This document shows positions 1 through 7,194 of a stretch of DNA of 64,000 bases, one piece after another. Below the pieces are notes generated by a model. That model saw only the letters and a program-made list of their open reading frames with translations, had not been told where the DNA came from and searched no databases. A program made the translations under genes and the position numbers. Origin of the DNA: Pleomorphomonas sp. PLEO (GTDB taxonomy: Bacteria; Pseudomonadota; Alphaproteobacteria; Rhizobiales; Pleomorphomonadaceae); NCBI RefSeq assembly GCF_041320595.1, contig NZ_CP166625.1:1561501-1625500 (forward strand), given 5' to 3'. The stretch's first letter is position 1, and each line of letters opens with the position of its first letter.

Positions 1-49
1 GCAGTATCAAGCCGGCGGCAACAAGAAGCGGGCGGGCAATGGCGATCAT
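1..49 (-). CDS. N-terminal fragment of an unidentified protein, cut by the window edge
   Basis: An ATG at 49 on the minus strand opens a frame that runs off the left edge. The 16 visible residues (MIAIARPLLVAAGLIL) look like a signal peptide or first membrane segment. A GGAG sits about 8 bases upstream on that strand. Too little remains to name a family. Confidence 0.4.
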   Translation of the reverse strand, partial: MIAIARPLLVAAGLIL

Positions 50-71
50 CGTCGGTCTCCGTCGGTGTCTT

Positions 72-116
72 TCGGGGCCAAGCCCCGAGGGCGGTTTCTT
101 CCGGGGCGAAGCCCCG
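72..116. repeat. two tandem GC-rich hairpins
   Basis: Two short perfect inverted repeats follow each other: TCGGGGC/GCCCCGA at 72-88 and CGGGGC/GCCCCG at 102-116, each with a 3-base loop. They lie downstream of the minus-strand SDR gene and may help end its transcript, although no T-tract follows. The rest of 50-322 shows no convincing gene. Confidence 0.4.
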
Positions 117-322
117 AGAGATTTCGGCGCCGACCATCGCCCGACATTGGGGCGGTTTCGTGGGGCGTACCGGCAGCCGAAAGTCTGAGACCGGTCGGGG
201 CGTGCGGCGCCGCGGCGTCGGCAAGCCTGCTTATCGGCCGTCGATCAGACGGAGGATTTCCGGCTGGGCGATGGGGTGGCCCCGCTCGATGTGCAGCGGG
301 GAGCTGCTTTTCGATTTTGTTG

Positions 323-1102
323 TCATCGCAGCCCTGGTATCGCAAATCCGCCGTCGACCAGAATGCTCTGTCCGGTGACGAAAGCGGCTTGATCGGAAGC
401 GAGCCACAGCGCGGCTTCGGCAATGTCGTCCGGCCGCCCCAGCCGCTTCAGGGCGGCATGGTTGGCGAGCGCCTGCCGGAACGCCTCCGGCACGCCCGAT
501 CCGTTGAACATCTCGGTTTCGATGACGCCCGGCGCAATGTTGTTGACGCGGATGCCATTGCCGCCCACTTCCAGCGCCAGCGCACGCATCATGGCATCGA
601 CCCCCGCCTTGCTGGCCGCATAAGCGGTCGTTCCGGCGCTGGAGGCGCGAGCTACGAAGGACGATGTATTGATGATGGAACCACGAGTGGAAGAGGCCAA
701 CATCGCCCTGACTTCCGCGCGCGCCATCAACCATACGCCGCGCAGATTGGTGCCGATCACCGCGTCGAACTCTGAAGACTGCATCTCCGCCAGCGGCGCC
801 ATGGATCCCAGCATACCGGCATTGTTGAAGGCGATATCGAGCCTGCCCAAGGTGGCGATGGCCTCATCAACCGCCGCTTCGACCGCGCTCTCATCGGAGA
901 CATCCACCGCAATTGATATCGCTTTGCCGCCGGCCCGCCGGATCTCTTCCGCCACACCGTCCAGTTTGGCGGCGGTGCGGCCTATCAGTGCCAGCGCGGC
1001 TCCCTCGCTGGCGAACTTGAGGGCCGTTGCTTTACCGATGCCGCTGCCAGCACCGGTTATCAGCGCGACTTTTCCACTTAGCCGTCCGTGACCTTGCGTC
1101 AT
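323..1102 (-). CDS. SDR family oxidoreductase
   Basis: Classical short-chain dehydrogenase/reductase of 259 residues. The glycine-rich NAD(P)-binding motif TGAGSGIG lies near the N-terminus, followed by NNAG and the catalytic YAASK motif (Tyr and Lys), and the protein ends with the usual VDGG segment. The start at 1102 is chosen because AAAGGA lies just upstream; a longer frame exists but its extra 43 residues do not look like SDR sequence. It is divergent from the LysR gene at 1198, which probably controls it. The substrate cannot be read from the sequence. Confidence 0.9.
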   Translation of the reverse strand: MTQGHGRLSGKVALITGAGSGIGKATALKFASEGAALALIGRTAAKLDGVAEEIRRAGGKAISIAVDVSDESAVEAAVDEAIATLGRLDIAFNNAGMLGSMAPLAEMQSSEFDAVIGTNLRGVWLMARAEVRAMLASSTRGSIINTSSFVARASSAGTTAYAASKAGVDAMMRALALEVGGNGIRVNNIAPGVIETEMFNGSGVPEAFRQALANHAALKRLGRPDDIAEAALWLASDQAAFVTGQSILVDGGFAIPGLR

Positions 1103-1197
1103 GGTCCCATCCTTTCTGCTGCCAACAGGTAGATCATTGATCGCGCGGCATATACAATGCGCCGATATCTCAGCTGTCTGATGAACAGGGTGCATCA

Positions 1198-2103
1198 ATG
1201 CGAGGTGTCGAATATGCAGAACTTGAGGCATTCCTTGCCGTTGCTCGGCTAGGAAGCTTTCGACGGGCAGCCGAGGAGTTGACCATATCTCCTTCGGCCA
1301 TCAGCCATACCATCCGGGCGCTCGAGGAACGGCTTGGCACCCGCCTGTTTCACCGCACGACGCGAAGTCTGTCGATGACGGATGATGGGGCCAAGTTGCG
1401 CGACCGGATCGCTCCCGCATTCGCAACCATCGCCTTTTCGATGGCGGAGGTGGCAAAAGAGGCAGGCACATTGTCGGGCACGGTGCGACTGACGGTTCCG
1501 CGCGTGGCGTCGCAGATGATCCTGGCGCCTCACCTGCCGTCGTTTCTGCGGCGCTATCCGGAAATCTGCGTCGAAGTGGACATCAACGATCAGCTCATCG
1601 ACAGCGTGGCAGAAGGTTTCGATGCGGGAATCCGACTGGGAGAGGCTTTGCGTAGTGACATGGAGAGCCTGCCTATCTCTCCGCCTCTTCGCGGTCTGCT
1701 CGTCGCCTCGCCCGGTTATCTTTCTCGCCACGAGCGGCCACGGGAGCCGGCGGATCTGCATGGCCATCAATGGCTCAATTTTCGCTTGGGGTCGGGAAGG
1801 GTGCTTCCCTGGGATTTTCGGCGCGGCAATGCAAGCACGGTGCTCAGCAAGACCGGGGTGCTTTCCACCAATGATGCCGATCTGCTGATCGCCGCCGCTC
1901 TTGAAGGGTGTGGCATCGCCTGCGTGACGGAGGGCACCGTTGAGGCTTATCTGCGGTCCGGACAGTTGGTGATGGTGCTGGAGGATTGGTCGCAGCCATA
2001 TCCGGGTTGGTATGTCTATTTTCCCAAGGGACGTCTGCTGTCGCCGGCGCTCCGGCTTCTGTGCCGGCATCTCAGTGAGGGCGTCCTCGGCGATGACAGG
2101 TGA
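1198..2103 (+). CDS. LysR family transcriptional regulator
   Basis: A 301-residue LysR-type regulator. The N-terminal winged helix-turn-helix (about residues 5-62, with SISHTIRALEERLGTRLF-like spacing: SPSAISHTIRALEERLG) is followed by a periplasmic-binding-protein-like effector domain of normal length. It is transcribed away from the SDR gene across a 95-bp shared promoter region, the classical arrangement in which the regulator controls its divergent neighbour and itself. The effector is unknown. Members closest in style are those regulating SDR genes, which is inference from context only. Confidence 0.9.
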   Translation: MRGVEYAELEAFLAVARLGSFRRAAEELTISPSAISHTIRALEERLGTRLFHRTTRSLSMTDDGAKLRDRIAPAFATIAFSMAEVAKEAGTLSGTVRLTVPRVASQMILAPHLPSFLRRYPEICVEVDINDQLIDSVAEGFDAGIRLGEALRSDMESLPISPPLRGLLVASPGYLSRHERPREPADLHGHQWLNFRLGSGRVLPWDFRRGNASTVLSKTGVLSTNDADLLIAAALEGCGIACVTEGTVEAYLRSGQLVMVLEDWSQPYPGWYVYFPKGRLLSPALRLLCRHLSEGVLGDDR

Positions 2104-2195
2104 ACGGACGCGGCCGCTTCCCTTAGAGCCCGCCGCATCGGTGGCGATCCGCAGATGACGCAGCCCATTCGGCCTGCCTGCGCCTGTTTGGCTTC

Positions 2196-2579
2196 TCAGG
2201 GCCTGTGTGCCTCGGCGCTCGCGGCATCGGCGAGGGTGTTGTACTGGCCATCGACGAGGCGGAGGATTTCCCGCTCGGCGAGATCGGCCAGCGTGCCGTC
2301 CGGCGCGCGTGACCGCAGGCGCGGCACATCGAAATCATGGCCGGGGCCGCCGAATTCCGAGCGGTAGGCGACGGCGGCGATCTCCCAGTCGTCGCCGTCA
2401 TGCTCAAGGGTGACGACGCAGTCGATGCCGCCCAGCAGCACGCCGGCCCGGCCGATCAGCTCGACGTGGGTTGTCACATCCACGCTCTCGCTCTGGAGGT
2501 TCGGCCCTTCCAGGCGATCGGGATAGGCGGCGAGGCGGTTGGACCAGATGGCGTCGGTGTCGAGCAATGGTGCCTCCAT
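2196..2579 (-). CDS. hypothetical protein, 127 aa
   Basis: A 127-residue acidic protein with no motif I recognise. It has alternating beta-like segments (VDVTTHVELIGRAGVLLGG, IDCVVTLEHDGDDWEIAAVAY) that resemble a SnoaL/DUF4440-type small cup fold, but this is only an impression. No signal peptide or membrane segment is visible. It stands alone between the LysR gene and the cytochrome b gene. Codon usage matches the core genome, which supports it as a real gene. Confidence 0.6.
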   Translation of the reverse strand: MEAPLLDTDAIWSNRLAAYPDRLEGPNLQSESVDVTTHVELIGRAGVLLGGIDCVVTLEHDGDDWEIAAVAYRSEFGGPGHDFDVPRLRSRAPDGTLADLAEREILRLVDGQYNTLADAASAEAHRP

Positions 2580-2814
2580 CCCGCCCGTTGCTACCGAATG
2601 ACTCGGGAGCGCGGGCTAGCGCAAATACAGTGGGATAAAGACCATTATCTTAAGTGGGCTTCGGCGGTGGAAAGCCCATCCCCTAGCGCCGCGATGGGCT
2701 GATGGGCAATCGAAGCGCCAGCTGATCGACGCCCGTGGTCGGTTGTTCCAGGCATGCCGGATCGAATTTCTCTGCCAACCTTAGTCTGGAATCCGACTTT
2801 CGGCCTAGCCATAA

Positions 2815-2828
2815 TTGACAAGGATCAA
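2815..2828. promoter_or_regulatory. FNR/FixK-type box
   Basis: TTGACAAGGATCAA matches the FNR/FixK consensus TTGAT-N4-ATCAA in 9 of 10 fixed positions. It lies about 115 bp upstream of the cytochrome b561 gene, so oxygen-responsive control of that gene is a reasonable inference. The remainder of the 363-bp stretch 2580-2942 shows no gene. Confidence 0.45.
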
Positions 2829-2942
2829 TGCGAGCACGGGACTGACCCATATCGTTGTCCGCAAGACTCCAGAAAAGGTCGTCGGGACCTTCGCGCCCTG
2901 GTCGGGCGCCAAGTGAACCCGCCGCATACAGACAGGAACACC

Positions 2943-3512
2943 ATGCAAGCCCCGCTCACCAACCGAGATTACAATCCGCTTTCCAAGCTGCTTCACTGGC
3001 TGATGGCGCTTGTCATCATTGTTGCCTGGGGTGTCGGCTATTATGGCGGTGCCATGCTGCATTATGGGGTGAGCGACGGCGAAACCGCGCAGAAGATCTG
3101 GGCGATCACCCTGCACAAGTCGATTGCCACGACGACGCTGTTCCTGATCGTCGCCCGCCTCCTGTGGCGGGCCAGCCATCGCCCGCCGGCGCTCGCCGAC
3201 ATGCCCAAGATCATGGAGCATCTGACGCATCTCGGGCATGGGGCGCTGTATTTCCTGATGGTCGCCGTTCCCCTGTCCGGCTGGGCCAACAGCTCTTCGG
3301 CCGGCTATCCCATCCCGGTTGCCGGGCTGTTCACGATCCCTGGTCTGGTGTCGAAGACCCCGGAATTGACGCCCTATCTCGTGTGGACGCACTGGTTCCT
3401 GTCCTGGGCGCTGGGGGTGACGGTCGTCGGGCATATGCTGTTCGCGCTGAAGCATCACTTCATCGACAAGGACTCGACGCTGCGCTCGATGATGCTGGGC
3501 AAGAAGGCCTGA
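2943..3512 (+). CDS. cytochrome b561 family protein
   Basis: A 189-residue integral membrane protein with four predicted membrane helices, the length and plan of bacterial cytochrome b561/Ni-hydrogenase-type b cytochromes. Heme-ligand histidines are visible at the helix starts: LLHWLMAL near residue 16, TLHKS near residue 55, and a pair in the last helix region (VWTHW and VVGHM). It would pass electrons between the quinone pool and a periplasmic partner. The start at 2943 follows AGGAACACC; a longer reading frame upstream overlaps the FNR-type box and is not protein-like. No partner gene lies next to it. Confidence 0.88.
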   Translation: MQAPLTNRDYNPLSKLLHWLMALVIIVAWGVGYYGGAMLHYGVSDGETAQKIWAITLHKSIATTTLFLIVARLLWRASHRPPALADMPKIMEHLTHLGHGALYFLMVAVPLSGWANSSSAGYPIPVAGLFTIPGLVSKTPELTPYLVWTHWFLSWALGVTVVGHMLFALKHHFIDKDSTLRSMMLGKKA

Positions 3513-3525
3513 CACGGGCAATAAT

Positions 3526-3548
3526 GGGGCGCGTGATAAAAGCGCCCC
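3526..3548 (+). terminator. hairpin after cytochrome b561 gene
   Basis: A perfect 7-bp GC stem, GGGGCGC and GCGCCCC, with a 9-base loop begins 14 bases after the stop codon. There is no strong T-run, so termination would be weak or assisted. Confidence 0.5.
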
Positions 3549-3726
3549 GCCTCCTTCGGCCTGAGGTTCTCTGCCTGCGCGGAGAATGACAAATTAAATA
3601 ATAAAAACAAATTTATAGGTTGTCTTCCTCTGCGTGAGGCAGAGGATCTCCGGCAGGATGGGGCGGGCGGCGCATATAGGGTATCAAAGCCGTGCGTCGC
3701 TCGACCTCGCGCCCCCGAAACGCCTC

Positions 3727-4458
3727 CTACATCCGCGACCACTTGCCGATGACCAGCCCGATGACGCGCACCAGTTCGGCCGGGCGGCGCTTGGGCGGCA
3801 CGGCGGCGTTTTCGGAGATGATGTCGACGGTGCGCGGGTTGTCGTCGTGGTTGAGGCGCAGGCGCTTCACCGAGGGGCCGTCGCCCTCGTCGATGACATA
3901 GATCTCGGCGTCCTTGACGTCGCTGACGGCGGTGTCGACCGCCACCACGTCGGACGGGTTGAGGATCGGCTGCATGGACGTGCCGATCACCGGAATGAAG
4001 ATGACGCGGGCCGGATTGGCGCCCAGATGGGCGCGCGGCACCACCCATTCGCCGGTGACCAGATGGCCCGACTGGATGCCGCCCGACCTCAGCGTCAGCA
4101 CCTGGCCGGAGGAGCCGTCGCCGGCGCCGGCCCGCGCGTCGACCTCGGCCGAGCCGCCGGGAAGGCGGGCCTGCCAACCTTCCTGCCAGCCGTTGTCGTT
4201 GTCCTCGTCGAGCGGGATGTGTTCGGGCGTATCCTCACCGTCGCGCGGGATGGCGTAGGGCTCGTTCATGATCTCATTGAGCCGGACGCCCAGAACGTCG
4301 GCCAGCGCGCGCATCTTCTCGACGCCCGGATCGCGGCTGCGCTTCAGGATATCCCGCACATAGGTTTCGCCGAGCTCGGCCTTGAGCGACAGCGACTTCA
4401 TGTTGAAGCCCTTCTGGCGCATCAGAAGTTCGAGGCGTGATTTCCAGGTCTGTTCCAT
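3727..4458 (-). CDS. CI/LexA-like phage repressor (XRE HTH + S24 peptidase)
   Basis: A prophage-type repressor of 243 residues. The N-terminal helix-turn-helix is seen around residues 10-65 (MKSLSLKAELGETYVRDILK). The C-terminal half is an S24 (LexA/CI) self-cleavage domain with the nucleophile serine in GTSMQP and the general-base lysine in SVKRLRL. Such repressors are inactivated by RecA-stimulated autocleavage during DNA damage. An alternative in-frame ATG at 4476 is excluded because it would lie inside the promoter: TTGACG (4494-4489) and CATAAT (4471-4466) with a 17-base spacer place the transcript start practically on the ATG at 4458. It is divergent from a Cro-like gene. Confidence 0.9.
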   Translation of the reverse strand: MEQTWKSRLELLMRQKGFNMKSLSLKAELGETYVRDILKRSRDPGVEKMRALADVLGVRLNEIMNEPYAIPRDGEDTPEHIPLDEDNDNGWQEGWQARLPGGSAEVDARAGAGDGSSGQVLTLRSGGIQSGHLVTGEWVVPRAHLGANPARVIFIPVIGTSMQPILNPSDVVAVDTAVSDVKDAEIYVIDEGDGPSVKRLRLNHDDNPRTVDIISENAAVPPKRRPAELVRVIGLVIGKWSRM

Positions 4459-4461
4459 AAG

Positions 4462-4538
4462 TGGGATTATGCCCATTGTTTACCGTCCCGTCAACGGGTA
4501 TCTGCCCATTGACATGATGGGATTTTGACCATTACAAT
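4462..4538. promoter_or_regulatory. three-operator divergent phage switch
   Basis: Three related 16-bp operators lie at 4462-4477 (TGGGATTATGCCCATT), 4495-4510 (CGGGTATCTGCCCATT) and 4518-4533 (TGGGATTTTGACCATT). The common core is the inverted repeat TGGG-N6-CCCA. The first covers the repressor promoter -10, the middle one abuts or covers both -35 boxes, and the third covers the rightward -10. The rightward promoter is TTGACA (4509-4514), an 18-base spacer and TACAAT (4533-4538), only 6 bases before the ATG at 4545. Both transcripts therefore appear leaderless. Confidence 0.75.
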
Positions 4539-4544
4539 CCCTGC

Positions 4545-4772
4545 ATGAACCCGATGACCGATTTACTCTCCCGCATTGAGCTGCGCTGCGCGGCGCGGGG
4601 CATCACCGAGAGCACCTTTGGCAGATACGTCGTCAACGACGGCAAGTTCGTGGCGCGGCTGAGGGCCGGCGGCTCGATGACGCTCAAGACCCTTGAACGC
4701 CTCGAGGTGGCCCTCGCGCCCGACCCCGGCGGGCTTCCTCCCGGCCCGCCGGGGAAAGTTTGGCCCGGCTGA
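4545..4772 (+). CDS. small Cro-like DNA-binding protein
   Basis: A 75-residue basic protein encoded directly opposite the CI-like repressor. The segment ITESTFGRYVVNDGKFVARL followed by MTLKTLERLEVAL reads like a compact helix-turn-helix of the kind found in small phage regulators. Position, divergent orientation and shared operators make a Cro-like role likely, that is, repression of the repressor gene at the start of lytic growth. The transcript is predicted to start at or next to the ATG, so no ribosome binding site is expected and none is seen. The C-terminus is proline-rich (PGGLPPGPPGKVWPG). Confidence 0.7.
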   Translation: MNPMTDLLSRIELRCAARGITESTFGRYVVNDGKFVARLRAGGSMTLKTLERLEVALAPDPGGLPPGPPGKVWPG

Positions 4773-4895
4773 GCGGACCGACACAACACACATGAATTCG
4801 ACGGCCGACGGGCTCGTCGTGGGGCGGGGGAGGCTGACCTTTCCGGCGATGCCTCCCCCATATTCCCGCGTTCGTCAGCCGAAAAGGAGATCGCG

Positions 4896-5330
4896 ATGGC
4901 AACGCTCACCCGGCAACCGAGTGTCGCCCTCGGCCTGTTGCCCAAGGGGGATTATCAGGCCCAGGTGGTGGACAGCGCCGTCGTGTCCACCGCCTCGGGC
5001 AGCGGCGAGATGTTGAAGCTCACCTTCGAGGTGCTGGCCGGCGACTTCCGGCGGCGGCGCGTCGTCGAGCGGCTCAACATCGTCAACGCCCATGCCGCGG
5101 CGCAGCGCATCGCCCAGGAGATGCTGGCGCGCCTATGCGCCGCCGCCGGCCTGTCCGGCATCGCCGACAGCGAGGAATTGCACGGCATTCCCGTGACGAT
5201 CCGCGTCGATATCCGGCCAGGCAGCGGCGACTATGGCGAGCAGAACATCATCAAGGACTATCGCGCGCTCGCCGCTCCGAAGTCCCCGCCGCGACAGATG
5301 ACCAGCGCCCGCCGGCCGTGGGACCAGTGA
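4896..5330 (+). CDS. DUF669 family phage protein
   Basis: A 144-residue protein of the DUF669 type, common in the replication modules of phages and prophages. Characteristic features are the LPKGDYQAQVVDS opening, the GSGEMLKLTFEVLAG segment and the WERLNI-like stretch (here VVERLNIVN). DUF669 proteins are suspected to act with phage recombination or single-strand binding functions, but no reaction is established. AAAAGGAG lies 8 bases before the ATG. The proline-rich tail SPPRQMTSARRPWDQ is typical of flexible C-termini that contact partners. Confidence 0.8.
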   Translation: MATLTRQPSVALGLLPKGDYQAQVVDSAVVSTASGSGEMLKLTFEVLAGDFRRRRVVERLNIVNAHAAAQRIAQEMLARLCAAAGLSGIADSEELHGIPVTIRVDIRPGSGDYGEQNIIKDYRALAAPKSPPRQMTSARRPWDQ

Positions 5331-5394
5331 CCCAGGCCAGCTAACGCAAACCTTCACCGTTAAGACCCACCCCACATCGCGCGGAGGCGTGACG

Positions 5395-5604
5395 ATGACC
5401 GCTCCTTCTATGCCCGACGACAACATCATGACCGCGCTGAAGGCCGCGGCCGGCGTGCTCGAAGCCATCCGGCCTTATTGCCTTCTGGAACTTTCGACCA
5501 AATACAGCGTGTCGCACGACGGCCACCGCCTCGGCGCCTTCACCATCGACGAGGCGCTCGATCTCGCCGAGGCGGCGCTTGCCGAGAAGGAGGCGCGGCG
5601 ATGA
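5395..5604 (+). CDS. small hypothetical phage protein
   Basis: A small protein of 69 residues, mostly helical, ending in EALDLAEAALAEKEARR. The ATG at 5395 is chosen over the GTG at 5389 because GGAGG at 5382-5386 has normal spacing only to the ATG. Its stop codon overlaps the start of the next gene (ATGA), indicating coupled translation within the phage replication operon. I do not recognise a family. Confidence 0.6.
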   Translation: MTAPSMPDDNIMTALKAAAGVLEAIRPYCLLELSTKYSVSHDGHRLGAFTIDEALDLAEAALAEKEARR

Positions 5605-6113
5605 ACCACCCGTTGCGCGGCACCTTCGTCGGCAATTCCATCGTTCGGCTGGCCGATGAGGGCGTGCCGATCGGCGCGCTGAGCCGCACCTTCAAGATCC
5701 CTTATGACAGCGCCCACGGCATCGTGCGGCAGGCGCTGGAGGATGGCGTGATCGTCGATATGCCGGCGGCCGACTGGCCGGCCGGTTCGCGGCTGCGCCA
5801 GCCGACCACTAAGCCGATCCGCCTGGAAGCGCGGCCGGATTTTCTGATGAGCTGCAAGGTGGCGTTCGGCCTCACCCCGGCCGAGGGGCGGCTGTTGCAA
5901 TGCCTGATGCAGGCGCGCGCCTGCACCAAGCCGCACCTTCACGCCGTGGTGGCGCCGGAGGCGGAGCCGAAGATCATCGACGTGTTCGTCTGCAAGATCA
6001 GGAGTAAGCTCAGCAAATTCCAGGTGCGGATCGAGACCATCTGGGGGCAGGGCTATGCCATGCCCGAGGAGAGCAAGCGCCAGCTGATGGCGCGGATCGG
6101 CGGCGCGCCGTGA
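5601..6113 (+). CDS. phage winged-helix protein with OmpR-type DNA-binding domain
   Basis: A 170-residue protein without a receiver domain. The C-terminal part (about residues 85-155) has the layout of an OmpR/PhoB effector domain: LTPAEGRLLQCLMQ, then IIDVFVCKIRSKL as recognition helix and IETIWGQGYAM as the wing. The N-terminal part (VRLADEGVPIGALSRTFKI) looks like a second helix-turn-helix of the GcrA or resolvase type. The start overlaps the stop of the preceding gene and AAGGAGG lies upstream. It probably regulates phage or host genes independently of phosphorylation. The double DNA-binding layout is inference. Confidence 0.7.
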   Translation: MNHPLRGTFVGNSIVRLADEGVPIGALSRTFKIPYDSAHGIVRQALEDGVIVDMPAADWPAGSRLRQPTTKPIRLEARPDFLMSCKVAFGLTPAEGRLLQCLMQARACTKPHLHAVVAPEAEPKIIDVFVCKIRSKLSKFQVRIETIWGQGYAMPEESKRQLMARIGGAP

Positions 6114-6142
6114 TCAGCCCCAGCCGCCAGCGACGCATGGGC

Positions 6143-6403
6143 TCAAGGCCAGCGAACCCTTGGAAAAGCGGCCTGCGCCTCGGCGATGGCGCGCTGGATC
6201 GTCTGTATCCGGCTGTAGTTCAGGGTGTCGGTGTCGGCGGGGGCAACGCGAAAGGCCAAGTCCCAGTTGGCCTTGACGCCCGGGCCATTGGCCAGCGGAA
6301 TGAACTCGAAGTTCACGATGCCGATCGGGCCGTAATCGGCCGTCGCCAGTTCCTGAACATGCTCGATCACCTGCCTCGGTGTGATTGCCTGAAGGGTGTC
6401 CAT
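6143..6403 (-). CDS. hypothetical phage protein, 86 aa
   Basis: An 86-residue protein on the strand opposite to the replication genes. It carries a helix (TPRQVIEHVQELA) and a beta-rich middle (GIVNFEFIPLANGPGVKANW). The ATG at 6403 overlaps the stop of the upstream gene (TGATG), so the two are translated together; a GTG one codon earlier is the alternative start. No family is recognised. The minus-strand pair sits inside an otherwise plus-strand phage module, so it may be a late-acquired cargo unit. Confidence 0.6.
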   Translation of the reverse strand: MDTLQAITPRQVIEHVQELATADYGPIGIVNFEFIPLANGPGVKANWDLAFRVAPADTDTLNYSRIQTIQRAIAEAQAAFPRVRWP

Positions 6404-6681
6404 CACAAGAACATCCGTGGTTGGACGAGAAAGCGGACGATGCCGCGCTCGTGGTCGGTTGCCGCGACGCGAACGCCAAGCCTGATGCCCCGATGGGCCA
6501 GATCGATGCGCCCGTGGGCGCCGATCATCAGCGCCAGATCCTCTTCGGCGCTAGCCTCGCCTTCGACGATCAGGCTGCCGTCGCTTCGGAACCAGGCGTT
6601 GGTCCGGAAAGCGAGCGGAATGGGGCATCGCCCCTCGAGTTCGAGGCGCGCCTTGGCTCTCTGGGTGGCCGGTGCAATCAG
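6403..6681 (-). CDS. hypothetical phage protein with non-canonical start (CTG or ATT)
   Basis: A 92-residue frame that has no ATG, GTG or TTG near its beginning and is therefore easily missed. An in-frame TAG lies 5 codons before the CTG at 6681, and a strong GGGAGG (6689-6694 on the complementary strand) is spaced correctly for CTG at 6681 or ATT at 6678. The protein reads plausibly throughout: ARLELEGRCPIPLAF, then FRSDGSLIVEGEASAEEDL and LGVRVAATDHERGIVRFL. Its TGA overlaps the next start. A beta-rich small phage protein of unknown function is the best description. Confidence 0.55.
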   Translation of the reverse strand: MIAPATQRAKARLELEGRCPIPLAFRTNAWFRSDGSLIVEGEASAEEDLALMIGAHGRIDLAHRGIRLGVRVAATDHERGIVRFLVQPRMFL

Positions 6682-6851
6682 TGGTCGTCCTCCCTACTGC
6701 GGTAACTGTTGGGCGAATGGCGGGGACGGCAGCTGGAAAGCCGGCAAAACGTCGGCTTTCCGTTGATTGGTTAACAATGTCTTATCTGTTCCCAAAAGGA
6801 AATCACAATTTTGGGTAGTTGTTTTTGCTCGGCTTTTGCGGGGCAGGGGTG

Positions 6852-7193
6852 ATGAAATACCCCGCCTCGCATCACTTCGCTACCTGCGGCATCTGCCAGC
6901 GGCGGGCCGACGGCATCGGCTTTGCGCCGGATGGACGCATGCCGGCGGTCTGGGTGTGCAACGACTGCGGCTTGGGCCGGGCCAGACAGGCGGCGCGCAT
7001 GCGCGATTTTGACGTCGTTGAACGACGGGCCTTCACCTGGGCGTCGCGACGGGCCGGCGCGTTCCTCGATACCATCGGCAAGACCGATCTCGCCGTGCTG
7101 ACGCGGGAGGAATACGAGGGCTTCCTGACGGCCTTCCAGACGCATTTCGTCGAGGAGATCCGCCGGCTGGTGGAGGGCAAGGCGGTTTCCTGA
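6852..7193 (+). CDS. zinc-ribbon phage protein (DUF6511-like)
   Basis: A 113-residue protein. The N-terminus holds a zinc-ribbon-like pair of CxxC motifs (CGIC near residue 10 and CNDC near residue 36). The C-terminal half is helical and ends in FVEEIRRLVEGK. Proteins of this layout, labelled DUF6511 as far as I recall, are found just before prim-pol genes in alphaproteobacterial prophages, and that is its position here, one base before the primase gene. The ATG at 6852 follows GCAGGGG; an upstream alternative at 6819 adds hydrophobic residues with no support. It may help load the primase or helicase, which is inference. Confidence 0.65.
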   Translation: MKYPASHHFATCGICQRRADGIGFAPDGRMPAVWVCNDCGLGRARQAARMRDFDVVERRAFTWASRRAGAFLDTIGKTDLAVLTREEYEGFLTAFQTHFVEEIRRLVEGKAVS

Positions 7194-7194
7194 C

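Noticed and set aside
2754-2942. Upstream extension of the cytochrome b561 gene
   Set aside because: The extra 63 residues contain no membrane helix, overlap an FNR-type box and lack family likeness; ATG 2943 has a ribosome binding site.
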